DNA of 64,000 nt from Opisthocomus hoazin (GCF_030867145.1 NC_134414.1:130894465-130958464), one strand, 5' to 3'. Shown: positions 1 to 12,223, counted from the stretch's first letter. Notes: generated by a model not told the origin, from the letters alone. Made by a program: numbers and translations.

Positions 1-458
1 TAGTAAATTGCCCTCTACTGGGAAATGCTTGACTATATGCCTTCAAAAACAAGACTCCTCTTTTATTTTAAAAGATTATTATTAATACTTTTCACCCCCT
101 GTGTAGTAGGTTAACCTGTTTCATAGGAAAAATAAAATGCAAGTTACCTTAGATAAATGTATACTTTCAAGTGTTCTTGGAAAGTGCAGTGGTCAGCGGT
201 TCAGTAGATAGTGAAGCGATGTTTCCTGTAAAAGTTAAATGTAATAGATGAAGGTGCCTATGTAAAGTTGTACACACTGTTTAAATACACAGTGACTGAA
301 TATGTAGGGCAGGAGACCATAAGCAGGAGCAACATCATCTGGATTGTTAACTGGAGGATGTGCTGGCTTCTCAGAATGGATCACTGCTGTGATCACTCAG
401 TTGTTTCATCTGTAAGACTGAATTTGCAACTATTAGCCCATTTTTCCATCCTTAATTG
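1..458. other. Unique AT-rich sequence, no gene seen
   Basis: No recognisable coding exon, RNA gene or repeat is visible in this stretch up to the target-site duplication of the solo LTR. The one short open frame, 268-483 on the plus strand, runs into the LTR and has no protein-like features. Confidence 0.6.
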
Positions 459-463
459 GCTTG
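459..463. repeat. Left target-site duplication of the solo LTR
   Basis: The pentamer GCTTG lies directly before the LTR's first TG and is repeated exactly at 999-1003. It is the host sequence duplicated at retroviral integration. Confidence 0.85.
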
Positions 464-998
464 TGTCCTGGTTTTGGCTGTGATAGAGTTAATTTTCTTC
501 CTAGTAGCTGGCATAGGGCTGTGTTTTGGATTTAGTATGAGAATAATGTTGATAACACACTGATGCTGTAGTTGTTGCTAAGCAGTGTCTATACTAAGTC
601 AAGGACTTTTCAGCTTCACATGCTCTGTCAGCGAGGAGATGAACAAGAAGCTGGGAGAGAGTGTAGGCAGGACAGCTGACCCAAACTGACCAAAGGGATA
701 TTTCATACCATATGACATCATGCTCAGCATATAAACTGGGGGGAGTTGGTTGGATAGCGGGGATCGCCACACAGGGACGGGCTGGGCATCAGTCAGCGGG
801 TGGTGAACAATTGTACTGTGCATCACTCATTTTGTATATTCTATTATTATTATCTTCTCTTCCATTGCTGTCCTATTGAACTGTTTTTATCTCAACCCAA
901 CCTTTTCTTCGATTCTCTTCCCTGTCCCACTGGGAGGAGGGAGAAGTGAGCGAGCAGTTGCATGGTGCTTAGCTGCCAGCTGGAGTTGAACCCTGGCA
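464..998 (+). mobile_element. Solo LTR of an avian endogenous retrovirus (ERVL-like)
   Basis: This is a complete solo LTR of about 535 bp. It begins TGTCCTGGTTTTGG and ends in CCCTGGCA, so it has the canonical TG...CA termini. It is flanked by a perfect 5-bp target-site duplication, GCTTG at 459-463 and again at 999-1003, which marks both ends exactly. A 5-bp duplication is typical of ERVL-class integration, whereas ERVK elements usually make 6 bp. No internal gag/pol sequence follows, so the provirus was reduced to one LTR by LTR-LTR recombination. A TATA box (TATAAA, 730-735) sits where a U3 promoter is expected. The family, with its GTTGATAACACACTGATG block, is one I recall as widespread in neoavian genomes, and the name should be confirmed against Repbase. 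The copy is moderately diverged but full length. Confidence 0.88.
730..735 (+). promoter_or_regulatory. TATA box of the solo LTR
   Basis: TATAAA follows the palindrome-like stretch ATACCATATGACATCATG and precedes a G-rich segment, as expected for the U3/R border of a retroviral LTR. It could still drive host transcription rightward, but nothing in the sequence shows that it does. Confidence 0.5.
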
Positions 999-1003
999 GC
1001 TTG
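999..1003. repeat. Right target-site duplication of the solo LTR
   Basis: The second copy of GCTTG lies directly after the terminal CA of the LTR. Because it matches the left copy perfectly, this is one intact integration site rather than a rearranged junction. Confidence 0.85.
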
Positions 1004-1805
1004 AATGACCTTGATTCGTTTGGACAGAGGATGAAAATGTAGCATCAGAAAGAGGCAGCATGAATGCTCACGGTGAAAGATATGCGTTATAGTTATTACA
1101 TTAACTGTGGTGCTGAGACATTCAGTAACTATGTCCCAAAGAACTGAACTGATTGTTGTCAGGCATGTGGGCCTACATAGTTGAGTAATTACCTTCTGTA
1201 ACTGGAATTGATTCACTTGGGCTAGAACACACAGATTTTAGGCTTGTAAATATCCCTCATTGTACAGACTAAAACATGTAGTAGACATTTTGGTAGAATG
1301 ATCATTAGCATGGAGGAAAACTGGAGAAAAAAATGCAACAAACCAAACAATGCAAATCTGCTATGTGGAATGGGTAGAATAATGAATAATGTGCCCTTTC
1401 CATTGCTTTTGGTATGGCTGATAACAGTTGGTAAATCTTTGCTGTGTTAGTTTTCTTCTTTCAGTCATTTGTAATACCTAACACCCAATGACCTATTTAA
1501 TATTTTTCAGGTGAAGAGTAAGCACAGATCTTGTCATGTATAATTTTGGGAAGGATGATATAGTTAATCCTATATCATCAACATGAATTCATACAAAATT
1601 TTTAATGTCTATCTGTAAATTATTCTATTGCCAGGCTGTTCTGAATTTTAGCTGAAGCTGTAAGAACTAGCAGTACAGGATTTATGTTACTGCATGAAGT
1701 GTTGTGAACAGTTGAAACTGTTGGCGTGTCTCTTTGAAGGTAATTCTAAGCAATGTAAATAATAAAAAAGTTGATTATTCTCTGTTTATAAATAATGGAT
1801 GCATT
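1004..1805. other. Unique sequence, nothing recognised
   Basis: AT-rich stretch between the solo LTR and a TA-rich microsatellite. No exon-like block with matching splice signals and open frame, and no repeat family, was recognised. Confidence 0.55.
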
Positions 1806-1873
1806 ATATAGATGCATATACACATATATAATATATGCACATATATATAATATATGCATATATTATATATAAT
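1806..1873. repeat. TA-rich microsatellite with inverted repeats
   Basis: Nearly pure A/T with interspersed ATATGCATAT and CACATATATA units. The tract is self-complementary and could extrude as a cruciform. It ends exactly where the CR1 fragment begins, so it is either the AT-rich target into which the element inserted or slippage at that junction. Confidence 0.75.
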
Positions 1874-1874
1874 A

Positions 1875-2328
1875 GCAGCGGGTTCAGAGGAGGGCCACGA
1901 AGATGATCAAAGGGCTGGAGTACCTCTCCTATGAGGACAGGCTGAGGGCTGTTCAGCCTGGAGAAGAGAAGGCTCCGGGGTGACCTTGTAGCAGCCTTCC
2001 AGTACCTGAAGGGGGCCTACAGGAAGGATGGAGAGGGACTTTTCAGAAGGGTGTGTAGTGACAGGACAAGGGAGAATGGCTGTAAACTAAAAGAGGGCAG
2101 ATTTAGATTAGATATTAGCAAGAAATTCTTCACCATGAGGGTGATGAGGCACTGGAGCAGGTTTCCCAGAGAAGCTATGGATGCCTGCTCCCTGGAAGTG
2201 TTCAAGGCCAGGCTGGATGGAGCTCTGAGCAACCTGGTCTAGTGGAAGATGTCCCTGCTTATGGCAGGGGGATTGGAACCAGGTGATCTTTAAGTTCCTT
2301 CCCAACCCTTAGCATTCTATGATTCTGC
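1875..2328 (+). mobile_element. CR1 LINE, 5'-truncated 3' end
   Basis: This 5'-truncated CR1 starts within the last part of the ORF2 reverse transcriptase and runs to the 3' terminus. The ending CATTCTATGATTCTG carries the octamer repeat that replaces a poly(A) tail in CR1. The translated ORF2 C-terminus is readable in two frames: KGLEYLSYEDRLRA near the start, then a frameshift, then the block CSDRTRENG...FRLDISKKFF from 2051. The 3' UTR resembles that of the copy at 41.2-42.6 kb, which suggests the same CR1 lineage. Severe 5' truncation is the usual outcome of target-primed reverse transcription. Confidence 0.95.
2051..2242 (+). pseudogene. CR1 ORF2 C-terminus (dead fragment)
   Basis: A 63-codon open stretch encodes the extreme C-terminus of CR1 ORF2 and ends LDGALSNLV at the element's natural stop. 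It contains none of the endonuclease and none of the catalytic RT motifs. The preceding RT sequence is in another frame, separated by an indel near 1940-2040, so no functional product is possible. Its value is in fixing the reading frame and stop for comparison with the other CR1 copies in this window. Confidence 0.9.
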
Positions 2329-2666
2329 TTATTTTGGTGAGACTTTCTTATTCTCAACGAAATGTGTGCCTGACGTGGTTGGAGAGTTTTTTATGAATAT
2401 AGAGCTCTGTGGTAAGAAGAGCTGTTACTCAGTCGCAGCCATGCGGACTCTTCTGTATACAACCTTTAAAGGAGAGTGTGTCTTCATACATCTTTGTACC
2501 AGTATTGGCTGCTGGATAGCACTATAGCACAGGATATTACCATAATGCAAATTATGTATTAAAGACACAGAGGTGGTAAAGTTATGCATGCAAGCAGAAC
2601 TAGACTTTTTATAGAAACATTTTAAATGAATGGTACTTCAACTGTCAGTCTGTTTCGTATTTACAG

Positions 2667-2817
2667 CTTTTGTGAAGTTCCACAAATGCTTGGAGAGAAT
2701 CTTACTGGAAAAACAGTTCATGAGAAGTATTCTTAATGATAAAATAGCTCACGTGAACTCAGCTTTGTATTTACCCATGCAAGTATTTCCTCCCAAGAAC
2801 TGTGCTCTTACAAACAA
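2667..2817 (+). other. Candidate coding exon, function unknown
   Basis: A 151-nt block is preceded by a good 3' splice site (TGTTTCGTATTTACAG) and followed by a near-consensus donor (CAA|GTAAGTAC). One frame stays open throughout. It would enter in phase 1, read FVKFHKCLERILLEKQFM and then a proline/asparagine-rich end, and leave in phase 2. The first half is amphipathic and helix-like. I do not recognise the protein. The alternative is chance, because a 64-kb window will contain some decoy exons of this quality. No neighbouring exon of convincing quality supports it. Confidence 0.25.
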
Positions 2818-5271
2818 GTAAGTACAAACAAATTCTAACAAACTTATGCTTTGTGTTTTCAGTTATGAAGTTTACTTCGTGACAAAGGAGATGGTCAACT
2901 GCAATATCCTGACTGTCATCCTTTTTAAGTTTCAGCTTGTATGAATGGAAATAATAGGATCTGTCTAGTGTGACTGGTAATGCTTAAGCCTTGGACAATT
3001 TGATTTGTATTAGCATCTAAAAATTTAGTTGGGCTCAGGATGTATTAAAATAACACAAAACTGTAAAATAATTCTGAAATTCCAAGAAGAGGGCACCTTT
3101 CAAAGTTTTCACTGTGTGTGAAGCTGGTTAGAACAGCAGAACAAGATCTAGTTATACTGTTTTGTGTTCAGGATGAAGTTTCTAAATAGTTAATCTTAGA
3201 AAAACATGCCTAGTCCTATTTGCAGTTACAATGTTCAGGAGCAAATAAAGCCTTGCTTCACTTTGTTAGGATTACCGTCAAAATTGTGGAGCAACTCAAT
3301 TTCTTGTGGCGCTGGGGTAGCAATTATAGTGTTTCAACCAGCTTTCCATCTACCATTTTTTCTTGTTGAAAACAAAAAATTTTAATGGGATTGTCAGAGG
3401 AGGTAGTTTATACTTGACTTTTTTTTCCCACTGTCTTCCCCAGAAGTGGGAAAAAGTGTTCAGTGAGGAATGGAAGAACTCTGCCCTACCTAGTCTATCC
3501 CTTTGGATATTTTTGCTTATCCCTTCACGTATTTCAGCTGAGCTGTGATGGTGGAGCTTGTATCTTCTTTACTGCATTATTCTTCAGCATGAAAATCAGA
3601 ACAAGAATTTTACAGTTAGTACAGTTTTAGTAAGGTTAATATTATTAACATTAAAACACTCTGGGCCCTTTTCTTTTAGTAAAATGAGTCATATAAAGGT
3701 ATACGAGCTAGATGGAGGGTCTCCAAAGATGGGGCAATGATTGTTTTATTTACCTGTTCAGTCCTTCATTTTTCTGGAACCAGCAAGTTAAGAATTGCTT
3801 TCACGTTGTATAATGTTGGGAGCAATCTCCAGAAGGCTGTTATGTTCACTGACAATTACTGTAATACTGTAGTTGTTTTGAACAGTCACTGCTCATGGTA
3901 GGATTTGCAACCGTATTGATGCTAAGCTAACTTTGACAGAGATAGATGAGGATGCTGAAGGCATTAATATATCAATGTTCCTATTTATTCCTGCTGTAAC
4001 ATAAAGGACTACAATTCAACACAAATTCTGGATAGTCATAAAGCTATTCAGTGCTTTGGAAAGCAAGTTATCATTAGTAATGGGAGGTTGTGTTATAAGA
4101 GCTCATTATTTATATTCATCGCATTCTTTAAGACATGGACAAAAGATGAGATGAAATCTCTGGCATATGTCTATCCTTTTTCATCCTAATTAAAAGGGAG
4201 ACTAGAAAACTAACTAGAAAATAGCTGGACAGGCTGTCTCTCATTTGTGAGATGTCTGATCTAAATTTTCTTATGGTTGTTATAAGGGAACATCTTTGTC
4301 CCGTATCTTTTTGTTATTTAAGTAACTATTCTACTTGGATGTTGGAAAGAGAAAGAAAAAATAAGACAATTTACTCTAAACTCTGACTTACACGTAAGCA
4401 CGTTTGAGAAGACAGATAGGAACATGAATCAGAGTGTTGAATATCAGAACTATTGGTTGAATGTCAGCTGCTAGCCCTGGTTATATAAATATATGTTCTT
4501 GTGTATGTATAAGCAAAGAAAATCTTGTCTTATATGCTGTGTGTTCTCTGCTCAGAGTATTGCTCTGTGTTTACTTTGGTGATCTGAAAGGACTGACTGA
4601 ATCTAATATTGTTATCAGTACAGTAGTTGATTAGTTTAAAAAGTTCTAAGAATGAAAGAGTTCCCAGAGAAAGCTGGAAGATATTCTGATTAAAGTAGGC
4701 TGTGGAATGCAGGGGTACAGCTCTGATTGATTGCGAATTTTGGAGTTTTTGCTTTAGCTATGTCTTAAAAAATCAACAAAGTGGTGAGAGCGTTTAGAAT
4801 AGCAACAGTTTGTTTTTTCCCTTCTTAATGGGACACAGTTTGGAGCAGTTGGTCTCAGGGTTTTAAAAACAAAATAATTTTTGGCAGAGCTAAAAAATTT
4901 CATAGTTATTTGCATACAAATTAGACTTAGGAGTCTCTGCTATTTAAGGATGGCAGATGGACCATCTGCTTTGCTATGCTATTAAGACCAATAAATGCAT
5001 CAAATTTTGCATTGTGTGTCTATATACTCCCCAAGTTGTTTGTTTCCCTCTCAGTAATTGTTAAGAAGTAGTACATGTCTCAGTGTACTGAGTGGTACCT
5101 GGAACTTTCAAAGGATAATCATTTACTCTCAGCTATTGCTTTATCGGAATTTTGTTTTGTTTGCTTACAAATGTGTTATTCTAAATCTAATGTGTAGTTT
5201 AAACTGGTATGATATAGACCTGTTTAAGCTCTGCTCTTTGCCTGGTTTTAGGTTTTTTGCAGGTCCTCTTG

Positions 5272-5350
5272 TTTTTCCCTTTTTTTCTTTTTCTTCCTTT
5301 TTTTCTTTTTTTCCCCATTTTTTCTTTTTTTTTCCTTTTTTTTTCCTTCT
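5272..5350 (+). repeat. Polypyrimidine (T/C) tract
   Basis: Seventy-nine bases of T and C are broken by a single purine at 5317. The tract is built from TTTTTC-like units. Long homopurine/homopyrimidine tracts with mirror symmetry can form triplex (H-) DNA. The poly-Phe open frame that crosses it is an artefact of composition. Confidence 0.85.
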
Positions 5351-6865
5351 GTATTTTCATTTCTTTTTCTCCTCTTGGTTTATAATTTTAGCATAGTTAT
5401 TTCTTGAACAGTCTCACAACTGTGTCTAAGCTATAGAGAAAACAAATTTCTAGTCAAATTTCATGGAAAACTTTCTAAATTTATCAACTCTCATACTGTA
5501 TCTTGAAAATTCATTTTGGGAAACTTCTTATAAATTGTCCAGAAAGTGCCCAAATTGAAGCAGAGTCTGAGTTTAGAGGCTTTTGAGGTACTTTTAAAAA
5601 TACTAGAAGGCTTTTGCTTTTAACTGACCTCAGAAATGCTACCATGTAGTTGTGAAACCATGCATGTTTATGTTGTTTAGTGACACATGGGAGAAGCAGG
5701 TGTGGCCTCCAATGCAAGACCCTTTTAAGCAGTTGCTAGTATGATTCCAGCATAAAATCACCATGCAGTGTGATACATTATCGTGCTTTCTCCACAACTT
5801 TCAGATTTTTGTATTTATAAAGTTGTGTATTTAACCACTCTTAGACCCATTCCTGCCTTTTTTTACTGTAGTTTCTCTAGCTGCCCTGATCATCAAGAAA
5901 GCAATTAAAAATGCTAACAAGAAGCCAAGAGAAAGAGCTCACCCTCTAGCCAATATATTTGGGCAGAACACAGTGATATTTGAGACTGGCGTGGCATAGG
6001 GTAATGTTACTGGTGTAGTTGTCTGTTCAGTTATTCATCTGACGGAAATTGGAGACTGCTAGATGTCATCACAGAGTACACTTGCTGAAAACTAATCAGT
6101 GATGTTTCAGGATGATTTGTGATATGCTTGCTTTCTTGGATAAAATTTGAAGGATGATGGTTATTTTTATTAGCAACAACATGATAAGGTCAGTGAAGGC
6201 AATTACAAGGGTCTGAAGATGACCACAGAACTGGCAGAATGCCTTCTTTAAATAATACTCAAGACAACATTTTCATAGATTCATTTAAAGAGCTGAAGGT
6301 GGTTTATAATAGTTGTAAAATGTCTCTAAAATTGAAGAACTGATCTAGCGTGGCTTGCAGGGAGGTTTTATAAGGGCAGCATTACAGTATTTTCAGTGCT
6401 GTCTAGGACATTTTTTACGTTTGGCACTCTGAGTCAGAGCCAGCAGCAGTGATTCACCTAATGGAAATCTTTGAAAACTTGATCATGATTTTACTTTTTC
6501 TGTCATCTTGCTTCATTAACTGAAGTAACACAGAAACAACTGTGCAAATGCAGCTGTTGCTACACTTGAGATGATGTAACATGCTTTCTTCAAGGGTATG
6601 GTACAGTGGCAAACCACAGCTAGATCCATCTGACCACCTTGAACAGTTTTTCAGTGCCTGTAGTATGCTTCCAGAATCTTTAAATGATAAGTAGTGCCAC
6701 CAAGAAGCACTTCAATCATACCTATGATGTGAATTTTTGATGTGGAGATGTGCTGTTGAGTGACGATGAGGGGGAATAAATATCTGTTGTTCTAGAGACT
6801 ATTTAGATTTTTCATTTACATTTACCTTTGTGAGCTGCCGAGGAAAAAAGTCTTGCCCAGTTAAC

Positions 6866-6928
6866 TTTTTTTTGTTTGGTTGGTTTGTTGGGTTTTTTTT
6901 GTTGTTTATTTGGTTTTTTTCTTTTTTA
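6866..6928 (+). repeat. T/G-rich low-complexity tract
   Basis: A run of TTTG, TTGG and poly-T units with almost no A or C. No coding or structural role is visible. Confidence 0.75.
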
Positions 6929-9900
6929 ATACAATATGCTAAAAAAAGCTGTAAGGATTAATAACAGGAGAGGTGAGGAACACCTAAGGGCCCTGCTTAC
7001 TTCTATGCTGTTCCAACAACTCTTTCAGCTTATCTGTTTTCACGTAATGTGGCCAATTCAAACGAGAAAGTTTGTGCCAAATACAGAGAACATCTGTTCT
7101 CTGGGAAGTCATTTTTGTACAAATATAGTACTGATGATTAATCTAATGTCTTTGGCGTGTCCCAGTTGTTGATAGGGAAGATAGTGGAAGAGCCAAGTAA
7201 TCTTAAGATTCCTCTTAATGCTTTTGCTGAGCTTTGTCTCGCTTCTGAGAATTCCTGATCATTGGCATGCTCATGGTTTTAGTACACTTGAGCTGAATTT
7301 ATCAGCTGCTGTCTCCTGTAGGAAGACATTTGGACATCAAAAAACTTAACAGCATTGATAACTCTCACCTGAAGATGGTGTATGATGTTTAGGGCGAAAT
7401 ATAAACTGTTGTGAGAAAGGACAGAGATTTCTGCGTTCTTTCCTTATTTAATAATCAGTAGTTAAATTTACTCCAAATGTAAGCTATGCCCGTGTTTGGA
7501 TTCCGTTTTAACCAAACAGAACAGTCTGTAAAGCAGTATATTACTGTCATCTAAGCAAGATACTGACAAAGCTGCAAGTGAAGAAAGTTTGTTTTGTTAA
7601 TGCCTTCTGTCCATGATTTAGAAGTAGAAAAAGAATGAAGGAAAAAATGTTAAAAGCCGAAATAGTTTTTGCCTCTTTCTGTTAAGAGTTGGTGCCTCTG
7701 CCTGGATTTAAATGATGAAGTTGAACTTAAAGAAAAGTTAACGCTTTTATAGAATCTGCATGTTATTTTAGTTTGTGCTTTTGAGGGTGAATTTTGGAAC
7801 ACTTTACTCCACCTCAAGAAGTCTTAACCATTGAACCATGGTTGTCCTATAATATTTTTGGCTGTAATATATGAATAATAGAATTGGGGCCATACTGTGG
7901 CAAAGAAAATTATGGATGTTGACACTCAAAAAACCCCACATGGGAATGACAACATTTGCCATGCATTGTAGATTGGAGTTTTTAATGTGCTGCTCCAAAT
8001 GGCATAAGAGGTGACATCTTTTCTATTTTCTAACTTGCTTTTAATTAGCTTCAAAACCCTTACGCTCAGTTTTAGCAATAACTCTATTTTCAGTGAAGTT
8101 ATGGTATGGTGATGTACAGTGATTTGGAAATACTGTGGTATTATGGATAGGAGAAAGAATGGGTGGCAGAGGGATTTATGCACATAGGGTATCTTTTTCT
8201 ATTTTTGGACACTGCCCTTGTCACCATAGCCACTTCCTTTGAGAACTGATTGAACTAATGAAGAAGTTATTCCTTTTATGTTTGTTTTTTCTCTGTTAAT
8301 TTTTTTGTTTTAAGGCCACATAATCATTTGATTATAAAAACAATCCTAAAATAACATAGAGGTCTTGTTTCTTTTGGGAAGGACTCAAGGTTCCAAGGCT
8401 TGATGGCGTTTTTTTACTGCACTAAACTTTGTTCTCTTGACATGCTGAACTGATAGAAAAAAGTCCTGAAGGAATAAGTTTCAGCCTTAAGAAAGATGAG
8501 AGATCAGACCAAACAGGAATGTGTGTTGAGACTTGTTGGCTCACCACCTAATGGCAAGCTTCCTTTCCCTCTGCTTCTCTCATGACTTGTTCCTTTCTAA
8601 ACTGGCTTTGTAGTGTCTAGTTTACTCCCCAGATAGGGCTGTACTGGTTAACTCCTCTGATACAGTCTTACGTGGTGCCAGCAATGGTCAAAACTTCTTG
8701 AGTCTTCAAGACGTCAATGACTTTAACCTTTCAAGCACTTGCTGTTCTCTACAGGCGAACCTGGGCAGTAACCCTTTTTTACCCTTTTGGCATGTAGAAA
8801 TTGGATTATGTATTGTGCTTGTGCACTGTTTTTGAGACAATGTTAAAATAGTTTAATCAACAGTTAATTCATACATTGTTAACTACATCTATTTTAGTGA
8901 GAGTAAATGAGATGAGATTAATAGCTATGGAGAGTACATTAATTGGATAATACAGAAATGTGCACACAATTACAGCTGTAAATTAAAGTTTGGACTAATC
9001 TAATCTCCTCAATTACTGGTTTATATTTGGTGAACTTCCCTAAGCTATTGATGTTTGCTTTTCTGCTTGTTTTAGTGTTGAAATCCCATTCAGCCCTGTA
9101 ATAGCACTGAATATACGTGTAACCCTATGCAAATACCGGTTTATGTCTATAACTACCTGCTGATGGTTGTTTCATGATCTGTGCAATGTCTGTGTGCATC
9201 AGTTTTGCTCCCAGTGGGCAGCTTTCCAAACCGCACAAGTAACTTCTGCTAATGGTGCTGATATCTTTGTTGGCAGCTTTTGCTAAGTAATCAAGCTGAA
9301 TTGGTTTGGGCATTAAACTTGGCTTGCCTCTAAAACAGATAGAACTGTGATGAGAAACTCTGGAAGAGCTTGTACTGCCACTGTATTTGTTTATTCTATA
9401 TCAGCTTCTTTGCTCTATCTTCTCACGTGCCATGTGCACCTTCATGCACATGTATCTTCTTGCAAATGTCCTACTGAGCAAAACACATTAATGGAGAACG
9501 AAGCAAATCTGTGTACTCTGATGGATTCCACCAGTAATCTGACAGTCCTGTGTGATGTAAATTCAACAGACCTTTTAAATGAGGTGCATGGCCAAAGACT
9601 GAAACATGGTTGTGCTTGATATATCTGTAGTTTGGGTATTAAAGTGTATTGTTTGTTGATTTATATCTGCCATTAAGTGGATCAAGTCCCACATTTTCTG
9701 TATTCTGAGAATTATTTTAATCGCAGATTGGTAGAAATTATGATTCTTTTGGTGGGAAATTGTGCAAAAAAGCTCTGTTTTGGCACAGTCGGGATTTTTG
9801 GTGTGTGTGTTTGTTGTGTTTTTTTTTTAAACTATGTCTCGCCTGCTGTGCAAAAAGTAGTGTTTAGGTGCTTCACTTCTGCTTATTTTCGTGCAGGGTG

Positions 9901-11982
9901 ATACGAGTGAAATGAGATGTTTCACCTCTCTGATTCGATCAGTGAAACTTTTAATATAAAAGTATATTGAATTTGTCTACAGACTTAGCTAATTACATGT
10001 AGAACATATATTTAGCTAGTGTGTACATTCCTGTGTAGGAAGTGAAATAATCAGTTTGTGTAATGAGTTTAAATTTAGAAGTGAACTGAGTTACCAACAT
10101 TGGCAGGTTGTAATGACGGGTAATTGGGACCATCTTTTTTTTCCTGCTCTTTGGTTATTTTGTGTACTTTTGTACTGATCAGGATAACTTCTGTAGTTAC
10201 AGTGCTGCTGAACAGTCACACTGAGTGCTGCCCAGTCACAAATTGAGAAGACTATGTATTGTTCTCCCCTTGTACCACCCCAGATTTTCAGCAGGATGCC
10301 AGCAAGCTGTCACAGATTTTGGTATGCAGACCAGTTGTTTTTAGTCTTTAGACTAGACCAGCAAGTCATTTTGGTATACGCTTATAATCTGCATGAATAA
10401 ACATGGCCTATAAAGATGAAAATTTCATACAATATGAGAAATAATATATTTAGGTTGGTGTCTTAGTTTTGTATTGGCTGCAATTGCTCATTAAAAAGCT
10501 ATTGAAGACTACATATATCAATCCATACTTTTAGAATACCTAAAACACATCTCTTCAGATCAAACCAAACGAAAGATTTTTCTGGGTTTTTTTGACCTCC
10601 AAAGGCATGTGTTACCAGGGAAGTGGAAAGAAAGAATGTAGTCTGTGTAAATGCTTGGATCAGTGAATTAAAGTATGTTTTGGGATAGCAGAACTTTGAG
10701 AGTTGAAAGTTGTGGTTTTCTTGTGAATAAATAGGGTTTCTGAGCAGCCTTATTCCTTCTTAACAGACTGCATTATGCAAAACCCACATAATAATGAGAA
10801 TAATAATATGTTTGTAATTCCAGAGTAGGTTAAGCAGATTGTTGTTGGTATCTAGTTTTATCAGTCATTGTGAGTGTTAATGCATGACAGACTCTGATGC
10901 AGAAGAAAGGTCTGATTAAATTTTTATCAGGGAATTTCTGCGGAGTTGATTTGCTGTTTGACTAAGTAAAGTTTTTATCTTAATTTCAAAAGAGAGGTGG
11001 ATGGATGTGTTCTCCTTATTTGATTCAAACAATAGATGATTTTTTTTTGATGTGATGTTGATTTTCACATTTGTATTGCTTATCAGCCTGAAACTTCTGT
11101 GATGCTCATTTTTATCAGTGTCTGTTTTTGTTGAGATTAATCTGTTTTCTGTTTATGATGGATTTTTCTTTGGGGTGAGGCTTCCTCTGTCTTCTGTTTT
11201 TCTGTTGTTACATGTGTCAGTTCTAACTTTTCCTTTTTTGGACAGGGCTGTCCACTGTAGTAAGGCCATATGTTATGCTTATAAACATTATTTTTTAACA
11301 GCAAATCTCTTTTGGAGCTTAGGTGTTCTGAAATAAAAACTGGTATTGATTCATCTGCTTAGATTCAGTGTATGTTGGTATATTTGGTGAGGAAAAAAAG
11401 CAATGGTTATTTGTAGCGCTAGTAGATATTCTTTGCAATTAGACTACTCTATGTATATTTTTAATAGCTTAGGTCTTCAGTAATGCATTTCCTTTTAAAA
11501 TGTCATGGACATAAAACACAGCTTGTTTCACTCAGTCTGACACAGCTTACTCTATTTTACTACTTTGGCATCCTCCAGGAACTTGTCTTTTGGGTCTTTG
11601 CTCCTGGTGTCAGATTGGAAAATTCTTAAGACTCTTCAGTAATGGATGTTGTATTAAAATAGGTCTGTCTCACAGTGTGAAATGACTTGCACTGGTTTCT
11701 TGTCTGCATTCATCTCTAAGTTTAGCATCTGGTTTCCAGATGTTAAGAAAGAATCAGAAGCTGCAGGTTGCATTTGGTTGTGGATATTGACTACCCTTCA
11801 CATTGGAAGCAATACAGCCTTTAGATTATTAGGATTATTTACTTGGAAGACTGAGTGCATAAAAATACCACTCTTAGGTACACAATTCATCTACAGAGTA
11901 ATGTATTAAATTAATCTCTAAGGAAGTTTACAAACATATATTAGAAGAATCCTACCAACTCGACTTTTGTGTCTGAGGCTCT

Positions 11983-12223
11983 GAATCATAGAATCACAGA
12001 ATCGCAGAATGTTCGGAGTTGGAAGGGACCTCTGTGGGTCATCTAGTCCAACCCTCCTGCCGAAGCAGGGTCACCTACAGTAGGCTGCACAGGACCTTGT
12101 CCAGGCGGGTCTCGAATATCTCCAGAGAAGGAGACTCCACAACCTCCCTGGGCAGCCTGTGCCAGTGCTCCGTCACCCTCAGAGGGAAGAAGTTCCTCCT
12201 CATGTTCAGACGGAAAATCCTGT
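11983..12223 (-). mobile_element. CR1 LINE, short 3' end, antisense
   Basis: On the minus strand this is the last 240 bp of a CR1. Its octamer tail reads on the plus strand as AATCATAGAATCACAGAATC, starting at 11983. The preceding 3' UTR and ORF2 C-terminus match the copy at 20.4-21.3 kb closely, including the block reading GCTTCGGCAGGAGGGTTGG, so both belong to one CR1 subfamily. In the native frame this copy keeps the tryptophan codon (TGG) that is a stop in the 21-kb copy. The element breaks off after the motif CATGTTCAGACGG. Confidence 0.95.

Larger units (their letters stand above)
2329..11982. other. Long unique stretch with simple repeats
   Basis: About 9.6 kb in which I recognise no gene or interspersed repeat. 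It holds an exon-like block at 2667-2817, a polypyrimidine tract at 5272-5350, a T/G tract at 6866-6928 and a short tandem duplication at 10201-10244 (AGTGCTGCTGAACAGTCACA and a shorter copy). The open frames here are short and without domain signatures. Confidence 0.5.

Noticed and set aside
5058..5396. 112-codon frame ending in poly-Phe
   Set aside because: The second half is the translation of the T/C tract, and the first half has no recognisable feature.
5870..6002. Open stretch reading IIKKAIKNANKKPRERAHPL after an acceptor-like TTTCTCTAG
   Set aside because: It ends at a stop without a donor, has no homology I recognise and is short enough to be chance.
9347..9619. 90-codon plus-strand frame
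   Set aside because: No domain, signal or splice structure is visible and its composition matches the flanks.
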